Source: Anaeromyxobacter paludicola (GTDB lineage: Bacteria > Myxococcota > Myxococcia > Myxococcales > Anaeromyxobacteraceae). Taken from it: a stretch of 64,000 nt of DNA. The translations under genes and the position numbers were made by a program. Location: contig NZ_AP025592.1 in the NCBI RefSeq assembly GCF_023169965.1, positions 1,426,001-1,490,000 on the forward strand, read 5' to 3'. Positions 42,642 to 50,277 of this stretch are shown piece after piece. Every line of letters begins with the position of its first letter. Position 1 is the stretch's first letter. The notes beneath the pieces were generated by a model. It was not told the origin of the DNA. It ran no database searches and worked only from the letters and a program-made list of their open reading frames with translations.

Positions 42642-43391
42642 CTAGCCAGCGGTGAGCAGCGAACGCTGCCGGGGCTCGACGGTCGTCGGCCTCCACTCTG
42701 CGACATCCGCTCCGGCTTCCGTGAACCGCTTCGTCGCCACAGCCAAGGCCTCGGCGCAGATGTCTGCCCCAGCGAACGACCTCTTGAGCCGGAGAGCCGC
42801 AACTCCCGAGGACCCCGAGCCCATGAAGGGGTCGATGACCAACTCGCCGGGCTGGGTGCTCTGGTTGATGAGCACCTCGCTCACCTCGACCGGCTTCTCG
42901 GTCGGGTAGCCGTTGTAGATGCGTGGGCACTCGATGATGTCGGGGACTCCGAGGTCGTTCAGCTTCCGCTTGCCCTTCTCGAAGAACAGGATGAACTCGT
43001 ACCGAGAGCGGTAGTGGTAGCCCATCCCGATGCGCTTCTTGTCCCAGACCAGGGGCTTCCAGAACTTGAACCCGGCGGCCTCGGCGAGCGGCTTTGCTAC
43101 GAACGCCGTCTCCTGGTCACAGAACAAGTAGAAGTGCCTGTCCTTTCGGAGCACCCGGTAGGCCTCGCTGAAGAGGTCGGGGAACCGGGAGTTCGGAAAG
43201 ATGGAGAACCAGTCGTTGCTGGACGCCTTGCTGTGCTTCAGCCGGGTTGTCGTTCCGATGGCGCGGTGCTTCTCTAGAGACTCGTAGGCGGGGTCGGTGA
43301 CGATGAGGTCCACCGAGCCGGACGGCATCGAGCGGAGCCACTCGACGGCATCGACCTGCGCGAGGCGGGCTGTGGGCGTGTTACTTGCCAT
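42642..43391 (-). CDS. DNA methyltransferase, probably N6-adenine, beta-class order
   Basis: 249 residues from ATG 43391. Catalytic motif IV is DPAY (residues 33-36, consensus DPPY), and the AdoMet-binding motif I is DPFMGSGSSGVAALRL near the C-terminus, giving the beta-class order with the target-recognition region between. WDKKRIGMGYHYRSRYEFILFF is the typical segment before the recognition part. The D-P-x-Y form points to adenine N6 rather than cytosine N4. It is transcribed divergently from an HNH endonuclease gene 103 bp away, so the two look like a restriction-modification pair, although solitary methylation is possible. The longer upstream frame lacks similarity. Confidence 0.9.
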   Translation of the reverse strand: MASNTPTARLAQVDAVEWLRSMPSGSVDLIVTDPAYESLEKHRAIGTTTRLKHSKASSNDWFSIFPNSRFPDLFSEAYRVLRKDRHFYLFCDQETAFVAKPLAEAAGFKFWKPLVWDKKRIGMGYHYRSRYEFILFFEKGKRKLNDLGVPDIIECPRIYNGYPTEKPVEVSEVLINQSTQPGELVIDPFMGSGSSGVAALRLKRSFAGADICAEALAVATKRFTEAGADVAEWRPTTVEPRQRSLLTAG

Positions 43392-43494
43392 GCTGTAGTG
43401 GTACCGCAGCCCCCTGACAGTCGGCTGATGAAGAAGGCCCCCTAGAACTCGCCGTAGGGGTAGGCTGAATGGTCCCCAGAGCCGGAGTCCGTGC

Positions 43495-44304
43495 ATGCCA
43501 AAGACGTCAGCACCATGCCCGTTCTGTCCCGAGCCGCTCAACAAAGGTACCGATGGTCTGTTCCTGGACACGAGAGGCAACGTTGTCCATGACTGGCACG
43601 AAGCCGTCGGAGGATGGAAGACGTGCCCCACTTGCTCGAAGATAGCGAAGAGGCACGTCTTTCTTCCCTTCCCTAAGGCGTTCGGTCGTCGGGGCATTAG
43701 AAAACATTCCAGCGGCAAGATTGAGCCCGAGAACAACTGTTCGCGTCATCGGGTCTATCGGGATGGCGAACAGGTGCATGCCGAGCAGCGCAACCTAGAC
43801 CCAGACCAGTGGGAGTGCAGTGGGGCGGGAGTAGTTCGGAGAGGCGCTTCCGTCCCTGTTCCAGCCCCTAGCATGCCACTCATCCGGCCAGGAGGGCGTC
43901 ACGACGGTTTTGATGATTTCCCCTGGAGCGAGGAGGCTGCCAAGGGAGCGGTGCGGTTCCAGGCGGGGACGGTATTCGACCCAGAAGGCGAACGACGGCT
44001 CATCACGCACTTCCTGCACGAACGCAATTCTCAGGTCAGGCCCCAGTTCATCGCTGCTCGGGAGCGTGAGGGGATTCTTGTATGTGACGCCTGCGGCGTG
44101 GACCTAGCAGGCCGATATGGCAGCGGTTTCTCCAAGGTCTTCGAGGTGCACCATACGATTCGGGTCTCCCTTGGACGCCAGGAGACGAGGATGCAGGACC
44201 TTGCACTCCTGTGCCCGACTTGCCACCGGGTTGCCCACTATCAGATGGCCGAGCCTCGTCGGCCTGAAGACATCAAGCGCCTCGTCAACCGCCAGCGACG
44301 GTGA
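43495..44304 (+). CDS. HNH endonuclease, likely restriction partner
   Basis: 269 residues. The C-terminal HNH domain reads CDACGVDLAGRYG, VFEVHHTIRVSLG, then LALLCPTCHRVAHY, the McrA-like order with C-x2-C pairs and the H-H and final H. The N-terminus has its own Cys motifs (CPFCPEPL, CPTCSKIA), perhaps a zinc domain for DNA binding. GGAG lies 7 nt before ATG 43495. Divergent from the methyltransferase gene, which suggests a type II-like restriction-modification unit. An alternative is a modification-dependent HNH nuclease acting independently. Confidence 0.8.
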   Translation: MPKTSAPCPFCPEPLNKGTDGLFLDTRGNVVHDWHEAVGGWKTCPTCSKIAKRHVFLPFPKAFGRRGIRKHSSGKIEPENNCSRHRVYRDGEQVHAEQRNLDPDQWECSGAGVVRRGASVPVPAPSMPLIRPGGRHDGFDDFPWSEEAAKGAVRFQAGTVFDPEGERRLITHFLHERNSQVRPQFIAAREREGILVCDACGVDLAGRYGSGFSKVFEVHHTIRVSLGRQETRMQDLALLCPTCHRVAHYQMAEPRRPEDIKRLVNRQRR

Positions 44305-44464
44305 CGTTTGTTCCGCCTACCTTCGAGTACGGGCATCTCCCCGGCGACTGCCTTCCGAACACTCGACGCCGCCGCGAGCAGCCACGGCGCCAGGCTCGGG
44401 GACAGGACTGGTCCGCATAGCAGCCGATTTCATCGTCTAGGCCAGAACTGCACCGGCCCGAAGC

Positions 44465-45313
44465 TCAGAACCGCCCCAGGAACCCGCCGCCCGTCCAGAG
44501 CCCTACCTGGCCAGGCTCAGTACGGGTGACCCCGTACTCGGCGATGGCTACCGCCTCCTGCACTGGAGTCTCTTCCAGAGCCTGTGCCGGCTCACCATCC
44601 GCCGGCTCCACCGCCGAGAGGTCGTCGAAGAAGGACCATCGCCGCTTGCGCAGGGTGGGCTCAGGGTTGACCTGAACCGCCTGATGCTCCACGCCGGTCG
44701 CGACCTTCACCGGCTCCGACGTCAGCATGCCTCTCTCAACCTGGGTCTCTTCATGATGCACCTCCACGCCGGCTCCCAAGCTGATTGCCGGGCGGCATGC
44801 CGGAGCGGCTGAGCAAGGCTCGCTCACGGTCACCGGCTGGAGACCGTGGTGCTTCGGCACCTCCTGCTCCGTCCCCATGCCGCCCAGCATGTCGCCAGGG
44901 CTGGAGACCGGGAGAGGCATGGCGGCGATGGCGGCCTCCATGCCGGTCGGGAGCGCGGCAGTGCCGGTGTCCTCCCTGTCGTCTCCGACATCGACGTTGC
45001 CCCCCTGCCCGCACCGGGAAGACCCCAAGGTCTCCAGTGCCGCCCGGCATGCCGCCAACCCGGCGAGTGCAGCATCCAGTCGCGCCTCGAACTCGACCAG
45101 CCTTGCCTGGAGCGCCTCGACCGTGCCGTCGAGCGGCACGCCCGCATGCCGGGGCGGCACGGCCGACCGTTCCTCGCCCAGGTACCGGGCCCGCCACAGT
45201 CGCAGCGTACGCTCGCCGATGCCCACCGAGGCGGCGTACTCCCGGGCCGTGCAGGCATGGGGATTCCATCCCGTCGCCAGCCGGCGGCGGGTCTCGTCAT
45301 CGAAGGCCTTCAT
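44465..45313 (-). CDS. Helix-turn-helix protein with coiled coil, unknown
   Basis: About 282 residues from ATG 45313; ATG 45349 would add 12. The N-terminal 45 residues contain a helix-turn-helix (TAREYAASVGIGERTLRLWRARYLG) resembling transposase or plasmid accessory DNA-binding domains. A predicted coiled coil (EALQARLVEFEARLDAALAG) follows, then a long low-complexity acidic/Pro-rich region and a C-terminal block RKRRWSFFDDLSAVE. It is divergent from the excisionase gene. A KfrA-like or replication/partition accessory role would fit the HTH-plus-coil layout but is not established. Confidence 0.55.
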   Translation of the reverse strand: MKAFDDETRRRLATGWNPHACTAREYAASVGIGERTLRLWRARYLGEERSAVPPRHAGVPLDGTVEALQARLVEFEARLDAALAGLAACRAALETLGSSRCGQGGNVDVGDDREDTGTAALPTGMEAAIAAMPLPVSSPGDMLGGMGTEQEVPKHHGLQPVTVSEPCSAAPACRPAISLGAGVEVHHEETQVERGMLTSEPVKVATGVEHQAVQVNPEPTLRKRRWSFFDDLSAVEPADGEPAQALEETPVQEAVAIAEYGVTRTEPGQVGLWTGGGFLGRF

Positions 45314-45442
45314 GGCAATCAGTAGATTGCCGCTGAGGTCGAGCGGCATGCCGGCCTTGAGCCAGTCGGCGTGAAGACAAGCGGTCTGGCTTGCCGAATC
45401 TAAAGCCGCCCCGGGGGCATAGACCGGGAAGTCCTCTGTGCT

Positions 45443-45451
45443 CTGTTACAG
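45443..45451 (+). promoter_or_regulatory. CTGTTACAG, candidate shared operator (copy 2)
   Basis: Identical to the 9-mer before the primase-helicase gene. Here it ends 7 bp before the excisionase start, so bound protein would block transcription or translation initiation. Confidence 0.4.
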
Positions 45452-45458
45452 GACTAGT

Positions 45459-45977
45459 ATGGCACCACCGACCAACAACAACACCAGTCCGGCCGTCCGC
45501 AGCGCGCAGCCGCACTGTGTTGAGTACTCTCTCGACCGTCACCTCCGTGAACTCGTTGACGAGCGCCTCGAAGCTAGAATCGACGACCTCGCCGCACGTC
45601 TCTCCGAGCTTCTCGGACGTCAGCCCACTCGGCGCTCGGACCCCCTGCTCAGCGTGAGCGAGGCCGCCGAGTACCTCGGCCTCAGTACCGGCACCGTCTA
45701 CAAGCGTGCCGAGGCGGGAGTGCTGCCTTGCGTCAAGGATGGAACCCGGCTGCTGTTCCGGCAGGCAGACCTCGACCAGTACATCGAGGGCAACGCCAGG
45801 TCTCGGACGCGCACCGCGCAGGCGGCCGGCTTGGCCAGGTACGCACTACGGCCTGCGCCCACCCCATCGACTCTCAGTGCACGACGTGCTAGAATGATTG
45901 ATGTTCGGCCGCTGCTTTCTAAGCTGCCGGCGAACCAGCCCGAGGGTGAATCCTCCGGGGAACCCCAGTCCAACTAG
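45459..45977 (+). CDS. Excisionase-family DNA-binding protein (MerR-like HTH_17)
   Basis: 172 residues from ATG 45459. The HTH_17 signature is at LLSVSEAAEYLGLSTGTVYKRAEAGVLP, with RLLFRQADLDQYIEGN completing the winged helix. An N-terminal helical region (LDRHLRELVDERLEARIDDL) may dimerise. It ends 11 bp before the integrase gene, giving a xis-int operon at the attachment site. Its role is most likely to direct excision or to regulate the integrase. The start at 45459 was preferred over 45438 because the earlier codons overlap the CTGTTACAG element. Confidence 0.88.
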   Translation: MAPPTNNNTSPAVRSAQPHCVEYSLDRHLRELVDERLEARIDDLAARLSELLGRQPTRRSDPLLSVSEAAEYLGLSTGTVYKRAEAGVLPCVKDGTRLLFRQADLDQYIEGNARSRTRTAQAAGLARYALRPAPTPSTLSARRARMIDVRPLLSKLPANQPEGESSGEPQSN

Positions 45978-45988
45978 GGAGACCCAGC

Positions 45989-47809
45989 GTGCCTCGAAAG
46001 CAACGCCGCCGCGCTCATGGGCAGGGGACGGTCATCCAGCGAGGGCCCAGGAACTTCTGGATTCGCTGGAGAGAGAACGGGGTCCAACGGTTCGACAAGG
46101 GCTACCTGACCCGAGATGAGGCTGAGGCAGTCCTCGACAAGATTGTCTCGGACATGAAGGCCGGGAGGGCAGGCCTGCCACCGGACCCGAAGACCCTGCC
46201 GACCCTATCCGTCCTGGCTGAGGACTGGCTCAAGCGACGCAAGCTCACGCACCGCGCTGCCGGCAACGATGCCTGCCGCTGGAAGAAGCACCTCAAGCCC
46301 TTCCTCGGCCAGTGCCGGCCCCCTGAGGTCAACTCCGCCCTCCTCCGTCGCTTCGTCGAGACCAAGCTGGCCGAGCATCTCAACCCGGCCACCATCGGGC
46401 ACTGCATCCGACTGCTCTCCACGTTCTACAGTGACCTTGTCGAGCGAGGCCTCGTGTCGGCCAACCCGGTGCGCAGCCTGCCTCGGTCCACCCGGCGGCT
46501 CTACCGCCCGACCCACGACCCCCGGGACACGCCGTACATCGAGCGCCTTGGCGACGTCGCGCGGGTGGCCGAGAAGCTATCGGAGCCGTACCGGGTCATG
46601 TTCTTGGTCGGTGCCTTGGCGGGCCTTCGTCCCGGCGAGATTCGCGGCCTACACTGGGACGACGTGGACCTGGTCACAGGGAACATCCGGGTCTGGCGTC
46701 AGGCTGCCAACGGGAAGCTGGGGCCAGTCAAAGACGACGAAGCTCGCGTCGTGCCTATCCAGACGGCTCTTCTCCCCGTCCTGCGGTCATGGAAGGAACA
46801 GTCGGGTGGTCTGGGGCTGATGTTCCGGCCGGTCTGCGCGGGCCGTGGAGGGCGTCCGGGGCGACCGGCCTCCTTCATCCGCGAGCACACGCTGCTGAAC
46901 CACATCTCCAAGGCACTGAAAGCCTGTGGGCTGCCCGACCTCACGTGGTATCAAGCCACGCGGCACACGTTCGCCAGCCAGTGGGTCCTGGCGAACGGGT
47001 CCATGGAGAAGCTGGCGCTCATGCTCGGCCACTCCTCGACCGAGGTCACCCGCCGCTACGCCCACCTGAAGGCAGACCTCTTCGGCCCCTCCGAGCGGGG
47101 TCTGCTTGCTGTCGAACTGGAAGCTGGGGCGAAGGTGCTGCCACTCGTTCAGCCCCCTCTTCCCGGTACACTTAGTTACACTGGAGTAACGGTCGAGGGT
47201 TCGACTCGGTCGGAACCCGACAAATCGGCCGCAGATTCAACAACTTGGGGCGCTAGCTCAATGGTAGAGCATCGGCCTTTTAAGCCGGTGGTTGTGGGTT
47301 CGAGTCCCACGCGCCTCACTCTCTCCGTCGCCGGCCCGCCCGGCGGTCAGCGCCGCAGCGCCGCGCCGACCCGGAGCAGCCGGCAGACGCGCGCCGCCGC
47401 CGCCTCGATGAGCGAAGGCCCGCGCGCCACGCACTCCTCGAGCGACATGGGCTGGGGCACGATGCTCGCGAGGGCGTCGATCCCGCGCGCGAGGACGTCG
47501 TCGGCGCCGTCCCCCAGGCCGCCCGAGAGGCAGATCACCGGCACGCCGTGCCGCGCCGCCACCGCGGCCACGCCCACCGGCGCCTTGCCCATGGCGGTCT
47601 GGAAGTCGGTCCTCCCCTCCCCGGTGACGACGAGGTCGGCGCCCTGCACGAGCGCCTCGAACCCGGTCGCCTCGAGGACGATCTCCACCCCCGGCCTGAG
47701 CCGCGCCGGGGTGAACCAGAGGAGCCCGGCCCCGAGCCCGCCCGCGGCGCCGGCGCCGGGCAGCCCGGCCACGTCGCGGCCCGTCGCCGCCCTCGCCACC
47801 TCGGCGTAG
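45989..47809 (+). CDS. Tyrosine integrase whose frame runs through the attachment site
   Basis: The functional integrase is residues 1 to about 420. It has an N-terminal arm-binding region, a core-binding domain (70-165) and a catalytic domain with Arg214 (ALAGLRPGEI), Lys248, Arg325 (YQATRHTFAS, with Gln in place of the usual first His), His348 (LGHSS) and Tyr357 (TRRYAHL). From Trp420 the frame enters the 37-bp core and tRNA-Lys. In the integrated state it continues to 47809, with a 174-residue tail that is antisense to glycerate kinase. In the excised circle the core joins the left end, and the frame would stop at 24403-24405, giving 449 residues. This resembles phage Mx8 of M. xanthus, where attP lies in int and integration alters the C-terminus. 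Confidence 0.93.
   Translation: MPRKQRRRAHGQGTVIQRGPRNFWIRWRENGVQRFDKGYLTRDEAEAVLDKIVSDMKAGRAGLPPDPKTLPTLSVLAEDWLKRRKLTHRAAGNDACRWKKHLKPFLGQCRPPEVNSALLRRFVETKLAEHLNPATIGHCIRLLSTFYSDLVERGLVSANPVRSLPRSTRRLYRPTHDPRDTPYIERLGDVARVAEKLSEPYRVMFLVGALAGLRPGEIRGLHWDDVDLVTGNIRVWRQAANGKLGPVKDDEARVVPIQTALLPVLRSWKEQSGGLGLMFRPVCAGRGGRPGRPASFIREHTLLNHISKALKACGLPDLTWYQATRHTFASQWVLANGSMEKLALMLGHSSTEVTRRYAHLKADLFGPSERGLLAVELEAGAKVLPLVQPPLPGTLSYTGVTVEGSTRSEPDKSAADSTTWGASSMVEHRPFKPVVVGSSPTRLTLSVAGPPGGQRRSAAPTRSSRQTRAAAASMSEGPRATHSSSDMGWGTMLARASIPRARTSSAPSPRPPERQITGTPCRAATAATPTGALPMAVWKSVLPSPVTTRSAPCTSASNPVASRTISTPGLSRAGVNQRSPAPSPPAAPAPGSPATSRPVAALATSA
47175..47191 (+). repeat. Right-end GTTAC/GTAAC repeat, possible integrase arm site
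   Basis: GTTACACTGGAGTAACG lies inside the integrase coding region, 56 bp before the right attachment core. It is dyadic (GTTAC-N6-GTAAC) and resembles the left-end element at 24469-24486. A third related unit, GTACACTTA, directly precedes it. Confidence 0.35.
47247..47283 (+). repeat. Right attachment repeat (attR core)
   Basis: An exact 37-bp copy of the left core. It forms the 5' half of the complete tRNA-Lys gene, so the integrated element restores the tRNA sequence but replaces everything upstream of it, including the native promoter. Confidence 0.95.
47247..47318 (+). tRNA. tRNA-Lys (UUU), reconstituted by the island
   Basis: A 72-nt cloverleaf. The acceptor GGGGCGC pairs with GCGCCTC, the D arm is GCTC/GAGC, the anticodon stem TCGGC/GCCGG encloses CTTTTAA (anticodon TTT), and the T arm is GTGGG/CCCAC with TTCGAGT. 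The discriminator is A, and CCA is not encoded. The 5' half (to 47283) is island-derived; the 3' half is host. The upstream sequence is now integrase coding DNA, so the tRNA must be expressed from an island promoter or processed from the integrase transcript. Confidence 0.95.
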
Positions 47810-48492
47810 CGGCCGAGCGCCGCGTCGAGCTCGGCCACCATCTCCGGGGTGGCGCCCTTCTGCGGCCCGTAGACCGCCGAGGCGCCGCGGGGCCCGATGA
47901 GCGGGTTGTCCACGTCGCAGGCCACCAGGAGCTCGGCCGAGGCGAGCCGCGGGTCGAGCCCGGCGAGGTCGATCCGGTCGAGCCGGGCCAGCGCCGCCCC
48001 GCCCTCCGGGAGCTCCGCGCCGGAGGCGTCGAGGAAGCGGGCCCCGAGCGCCCGCGCGAGCCCGGTCCCGCCGTCGTTGGTGGCGCTCCCGCCGATGCCG
48101 ACCACGAGCTTGCGGAGCCCGGCGTCGAGCGCCGCCTTCACGAGCTCGCCGGTGCCGAAGGTGGTGGTCACGCGCGGATCGCGCCGCTCCCTCGGCACGA
48201 GGGGGAGGCCCGAGGCGGCGGCCATCTCGACGACCGCGGTCTCGCCGTCCCCGAGCACGCCCCAGCGCGCCCGCACCGGCGCGCCGAGCGGCCCCCGCAC
48301 CGCGCTCTCCCGCAGCGCGCCGCCGGTCGCGACGACGAGGGCCTCGACCGTCCCCTCGCCGCCGTCGGCGATGGGCACCTTCCTCACCTCGGCGTCCGGG
48401 AAGACCGCGTGGACCCCCCGCTCCACCGCCTGCGCGACGGCGAGCGCGGAGGCGCTCCCCTTGTACGAGTCGGGCGCGACGACGACGCGCAT
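47347..48492 (-). CDS. glxK: Glycerate kinase (GckA/GlxK family)
   Basis: 381 residues. The family signature APDSYKGSASAL opens the protein; IADGGEGTVEALV, VGIGGSATNDGGTGLARALG and DLVVTGEGRTDFQTAMGKAPVGV follow. All are conserved in class II-type glycerate kinases, which phosphorylate glycerate using ATP. ATG 48492 lies 17 bp after the lactate permease stop, so it is the second gene of that operon. The last part of the gene is antisense to the integrase readthrough frame. It feeds glycerate into lower glycolysis. Confidence 0.95.
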   Translation of the reverse strand: MRVVVAPDSYKGSASALAVAQAVERGVHAVFPDAEVRKVPIADGGEGTVEALVVATGGALRESAVRGPLGAPVRARWGVLGDGETAVVEMAAASGLPLVPRERRDPRVTTTFGTGELVKAALDAGLRKLVVGIGGSATNDGGTGLARALGARFLDASGAELPEGGAALARLDRIDLAGLDPRLASAELLVACDVDNPLIGPRGASAVYGPQKGATPEMVAELDAALGRYAEVARAATGRDVAGLPGAGAAGGLGAGLLWFTPARLRPGVEIVLEATGFEALVQGADLVVTGEGRTDFQTAMGKAPVGVAAVAARHGVPVICLSGGLGDGADDVLARGIDALASIVPQPMSLEECVARGPSLIEAAAARVCRLLRVGAALRR

Positions 48493-48509
48493 GGCGGCCT
48501 CCGCTCCGG

Positions 48510-50132
48510 CTACGGGACGAGGTGCGGGAACAGGAAGGCGTAGCCCCACACCATGAGCCCGAGGATGACGAGGTACGGGATGGTGTACTTGATCGTCTGC
48601 CGCATGATGCGCCCCTCCTGGTTGAGGAGCCCCACCGCGGCGGCGGCGATGACGATGCTCTGCGGCGAGATCATCTTCCCCGCCGGGCTGCCGGCGTTCC
48701 CGCCCGACGCCATCAGGACGTCGGAGAGCCCGAGCCCGTGGGCGGTCAGCTTCTGGAGGTTGCCGAAGAGGGCGTTCGACGAGGTGTTGGAGCCGGTGAG
48801 GAAGACGCCGATGGTGCCGAACACCGGCGACAGCAGCGGGTACACGTGCGCGCTCACCACGCTCACGATGCTGTTGGCCATCGTGTTGACCATCGAGATC
48901 TGCTTCACCCCCAGCGTGCCCCAGACCGCCAGCTTGGTCTTGGGGTCGAGGATCGGCAGCGCCAGGTTCATCACCTCGGAGATCGAGAGGATGGAGGCGA
49001 CCGCCACGAAGGACGGCACCATCTGGCGCGCCGTCTTCCCGAACTGCTCGCCGAAGGTGCGCAGCCGGATCCCGAGGAACGGGAAGGCGAGCAGGCCGGC
49101 GATGAGCATGATGGTGCCGGGGCTCTGCAGCCAGGTGAACTTGTAGAGCTTGCCCGGGTTGTAGATCTGGAACTGGACCAGCATCCACTCCCAGCCCTTG
49201 GCGCTGCCGTTGAAGTAGCGCTTCGTCCCCTCCAGGTTCACCGCGATGACGAGCACGGCGAGCAGGAGGTACGGCAGCCAGGAGAGGAACAGCTCGCGGG
49301 GGTGGAACTCCTTGGGCTTCGCCACCGCCGCGCCCTCTCCCGGGAAGAGCCAGGGCCGGGCGTCGCGCCGGCGCGAGAGGTAGAGCGCCGTCGCCGAGAG
49401 GCACACCAGCGAGGCGACCACGTCGGTGAGCTCGGCGCTCACGAAGTTGGAGACGAGGAGCTGGGTCACCGAGAAGCTCAGGCCGGTGACCAGGATCACC
49501 GGCAGCGCCCCCTTCACGCCCTTGCCCCGCGACATCGCGAACACCGTCGCGAAGGCCATGATGAAGGCGAGCGGCGCCATGAGGCGGCCCGACATGCGCG
49601 AGAGGCGCATCAGGTCGAGCTGGGTGGTCCCGGCGAGGGTCACGGTCGGGATGGCGAGCGAGCCGAACGGCACCGGGCCGGTGTTGGCGACCAGGCAGAC
49701 GAGCGCCGCCATCATCGGCTCGTAGCCCAGGCCCACCAGGATGCTCGCCGGGATCGCCACCGGCGCCCCGAAGCCGCAGATCCCCTCGAGGAAGGCGCCG
49801 AACCCGAACCCGATGAGGAGCGCCTGGGCGCGGCGGTCGATGGTGAGGCTCGCCATCGCCCCCTGCATCTTGTCCATCCAGCCGGTGGCCTTGAGCGTGT
49901 TGTAGACCACGAGCGCGCCGAAGGGGATGTACATGATCGGGAAGATCCCGAAGAGCGCCCCCTGGAGCGCCGCCAGCAGGGTGACGCCCGGCGGCAGGTG
50001 GAAGTAGAGGATGGCGATGAGCACGGTCACGGCCCAGGCGACGGGCGCGACCTTGACGGCCGGCTTCATCAGCAGCGGCAGTCCGACGAGCAGGACGAAG
50101 AGGGGAAGGGCGGCTACCAGCGCGGGGAGCAT
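48510..50132 (-). CDS. lctP: L-lactate permease (LctP family)
   Basis: 540 residues with about 13-14 transmembrane helices. Family motifs include FIPFGALVVYNTLKATG-like IMYIPFGALVVYN, GFGAFLEGICGFGAPVAIPA and, near the end, LTGSNTSSNALFGNLQ with MASGGNAGSPAGKMISPQ. These are diagnostic of LctP lactate/glycolate:proton symporters. It is the promoter-proximal gene of a pair with glycerate kinase, suggesting coordinated use of small hydroxy acids; glycolate uptake would link naturally to glycerate metabolism. Lactate as electron donor would suit a metal-respiring organism. Inner membrane. Confidence 0.95.
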   Translation of the reverse strand: MLPALVAALPLFVLLVGLPLLMKPAVKVAPVAWAVTVLIAILYFHLPPGVTLLAALQGALFGIFPIMYIPFGALVVYNTLKATGWMDKMQGAMASLTIDRRAQALLIGFGFGAFLEGICGFGAPVAIPASILVGLGYEPMMAALVCLVANTGPVPFGSLAIPTVTLAGTTQLDLMRLSRMSGRLMAPLAFIMAFATVFAMSRGKGVKGALPVILVTGLSFSVTQLLVSNFVSAELTDVVASLVCLSATALYLSRRRDARPWLFPGEGAAVAKPKEFHPRELFLSWLPYLLLAVLVIAVNLEGTKRYFNGSAKGWEWMLVQFQIYNPGKLYKFTWLQSPGTIMLIAGLLAFPFLGIRLRTFGEQFGKTARQMVPSFVAVASILSISEVMNLALPILDPKTKLAVWGTLGVKQISMVNTMANSIVSVVSAHVYPLLSPVFGTIGVFLTGSNTSSNALFGNLQKLTAHGLGLSDVLMASGGNAGSPAGKMISPQSIVIAAAAVGLLNQEGRIMRQTIKYTIPYLVILGLMVWGYAFLFPHLVP

Positions 50133-50277
50133 CGAGGGCGTCCTCCTGGGTAGGGCGTGAGGCCTGGGCGCGGCGGGTGGGGCTGCGCGACCGTCTTGGG
50201 GGACGAGCGTAGCAGGTACGGCCGAGCGAGGAGGACGAAGTTATGGAACCGACTCCCCCCCCCGAGGAGGTATCGCG

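Larger units (their letters stand above)
24314..47283 (+). mobile_element. Integrated genomic island in tRNA-Lys(UUU), about 22.9 kb
   Basis: The island is bounded by a 37-bp exact direct repeat (24314-24350 and 47247-47283) that equals the 5' half of tRNA-Lys up to the end of the anticodon loop. The right copy is part of a complete tRNA gene; the left is an orphan half. Inside are an excisionase and tyrosine integrase ending at the right repeat, a primase-helicase with an origin-like region, a serine recombinase, and nuclease/HEPN/glycosylase/methyltransferase cargo. Codon usage is visibly less G+C-extreme than in the flanks, especially at 30.8-33.4 kb. No virion, terminase, relaxase or type IV secretion gene is seen. 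The best description is a phage-satellite-like or otherwise mobilizable island. Whether it still excises is unknown. Confidence 0.95.

Noticed and set aside
24314-47283. A prophage
   Set aside because: No capsid, portal, tail, terminase, lysin or holin gene is seen; the island has only integration, replication and cargo genes.
24314-47283. An integrative conjugative element
   Set aside because: No relaxase, coupling protein or type IV secretion genes are present. Mobilization in trans remains possible.
47284-47809. The last 174 residues of the integrase frame as a real protein domain
   Set aside because: This part is read from tRNA-Lys and then antisense through glycerate kinase, and its composition is low-complexity Pro/Ala/Ser. 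It is an accident of integration, not a conserved domain, although it may be translated.
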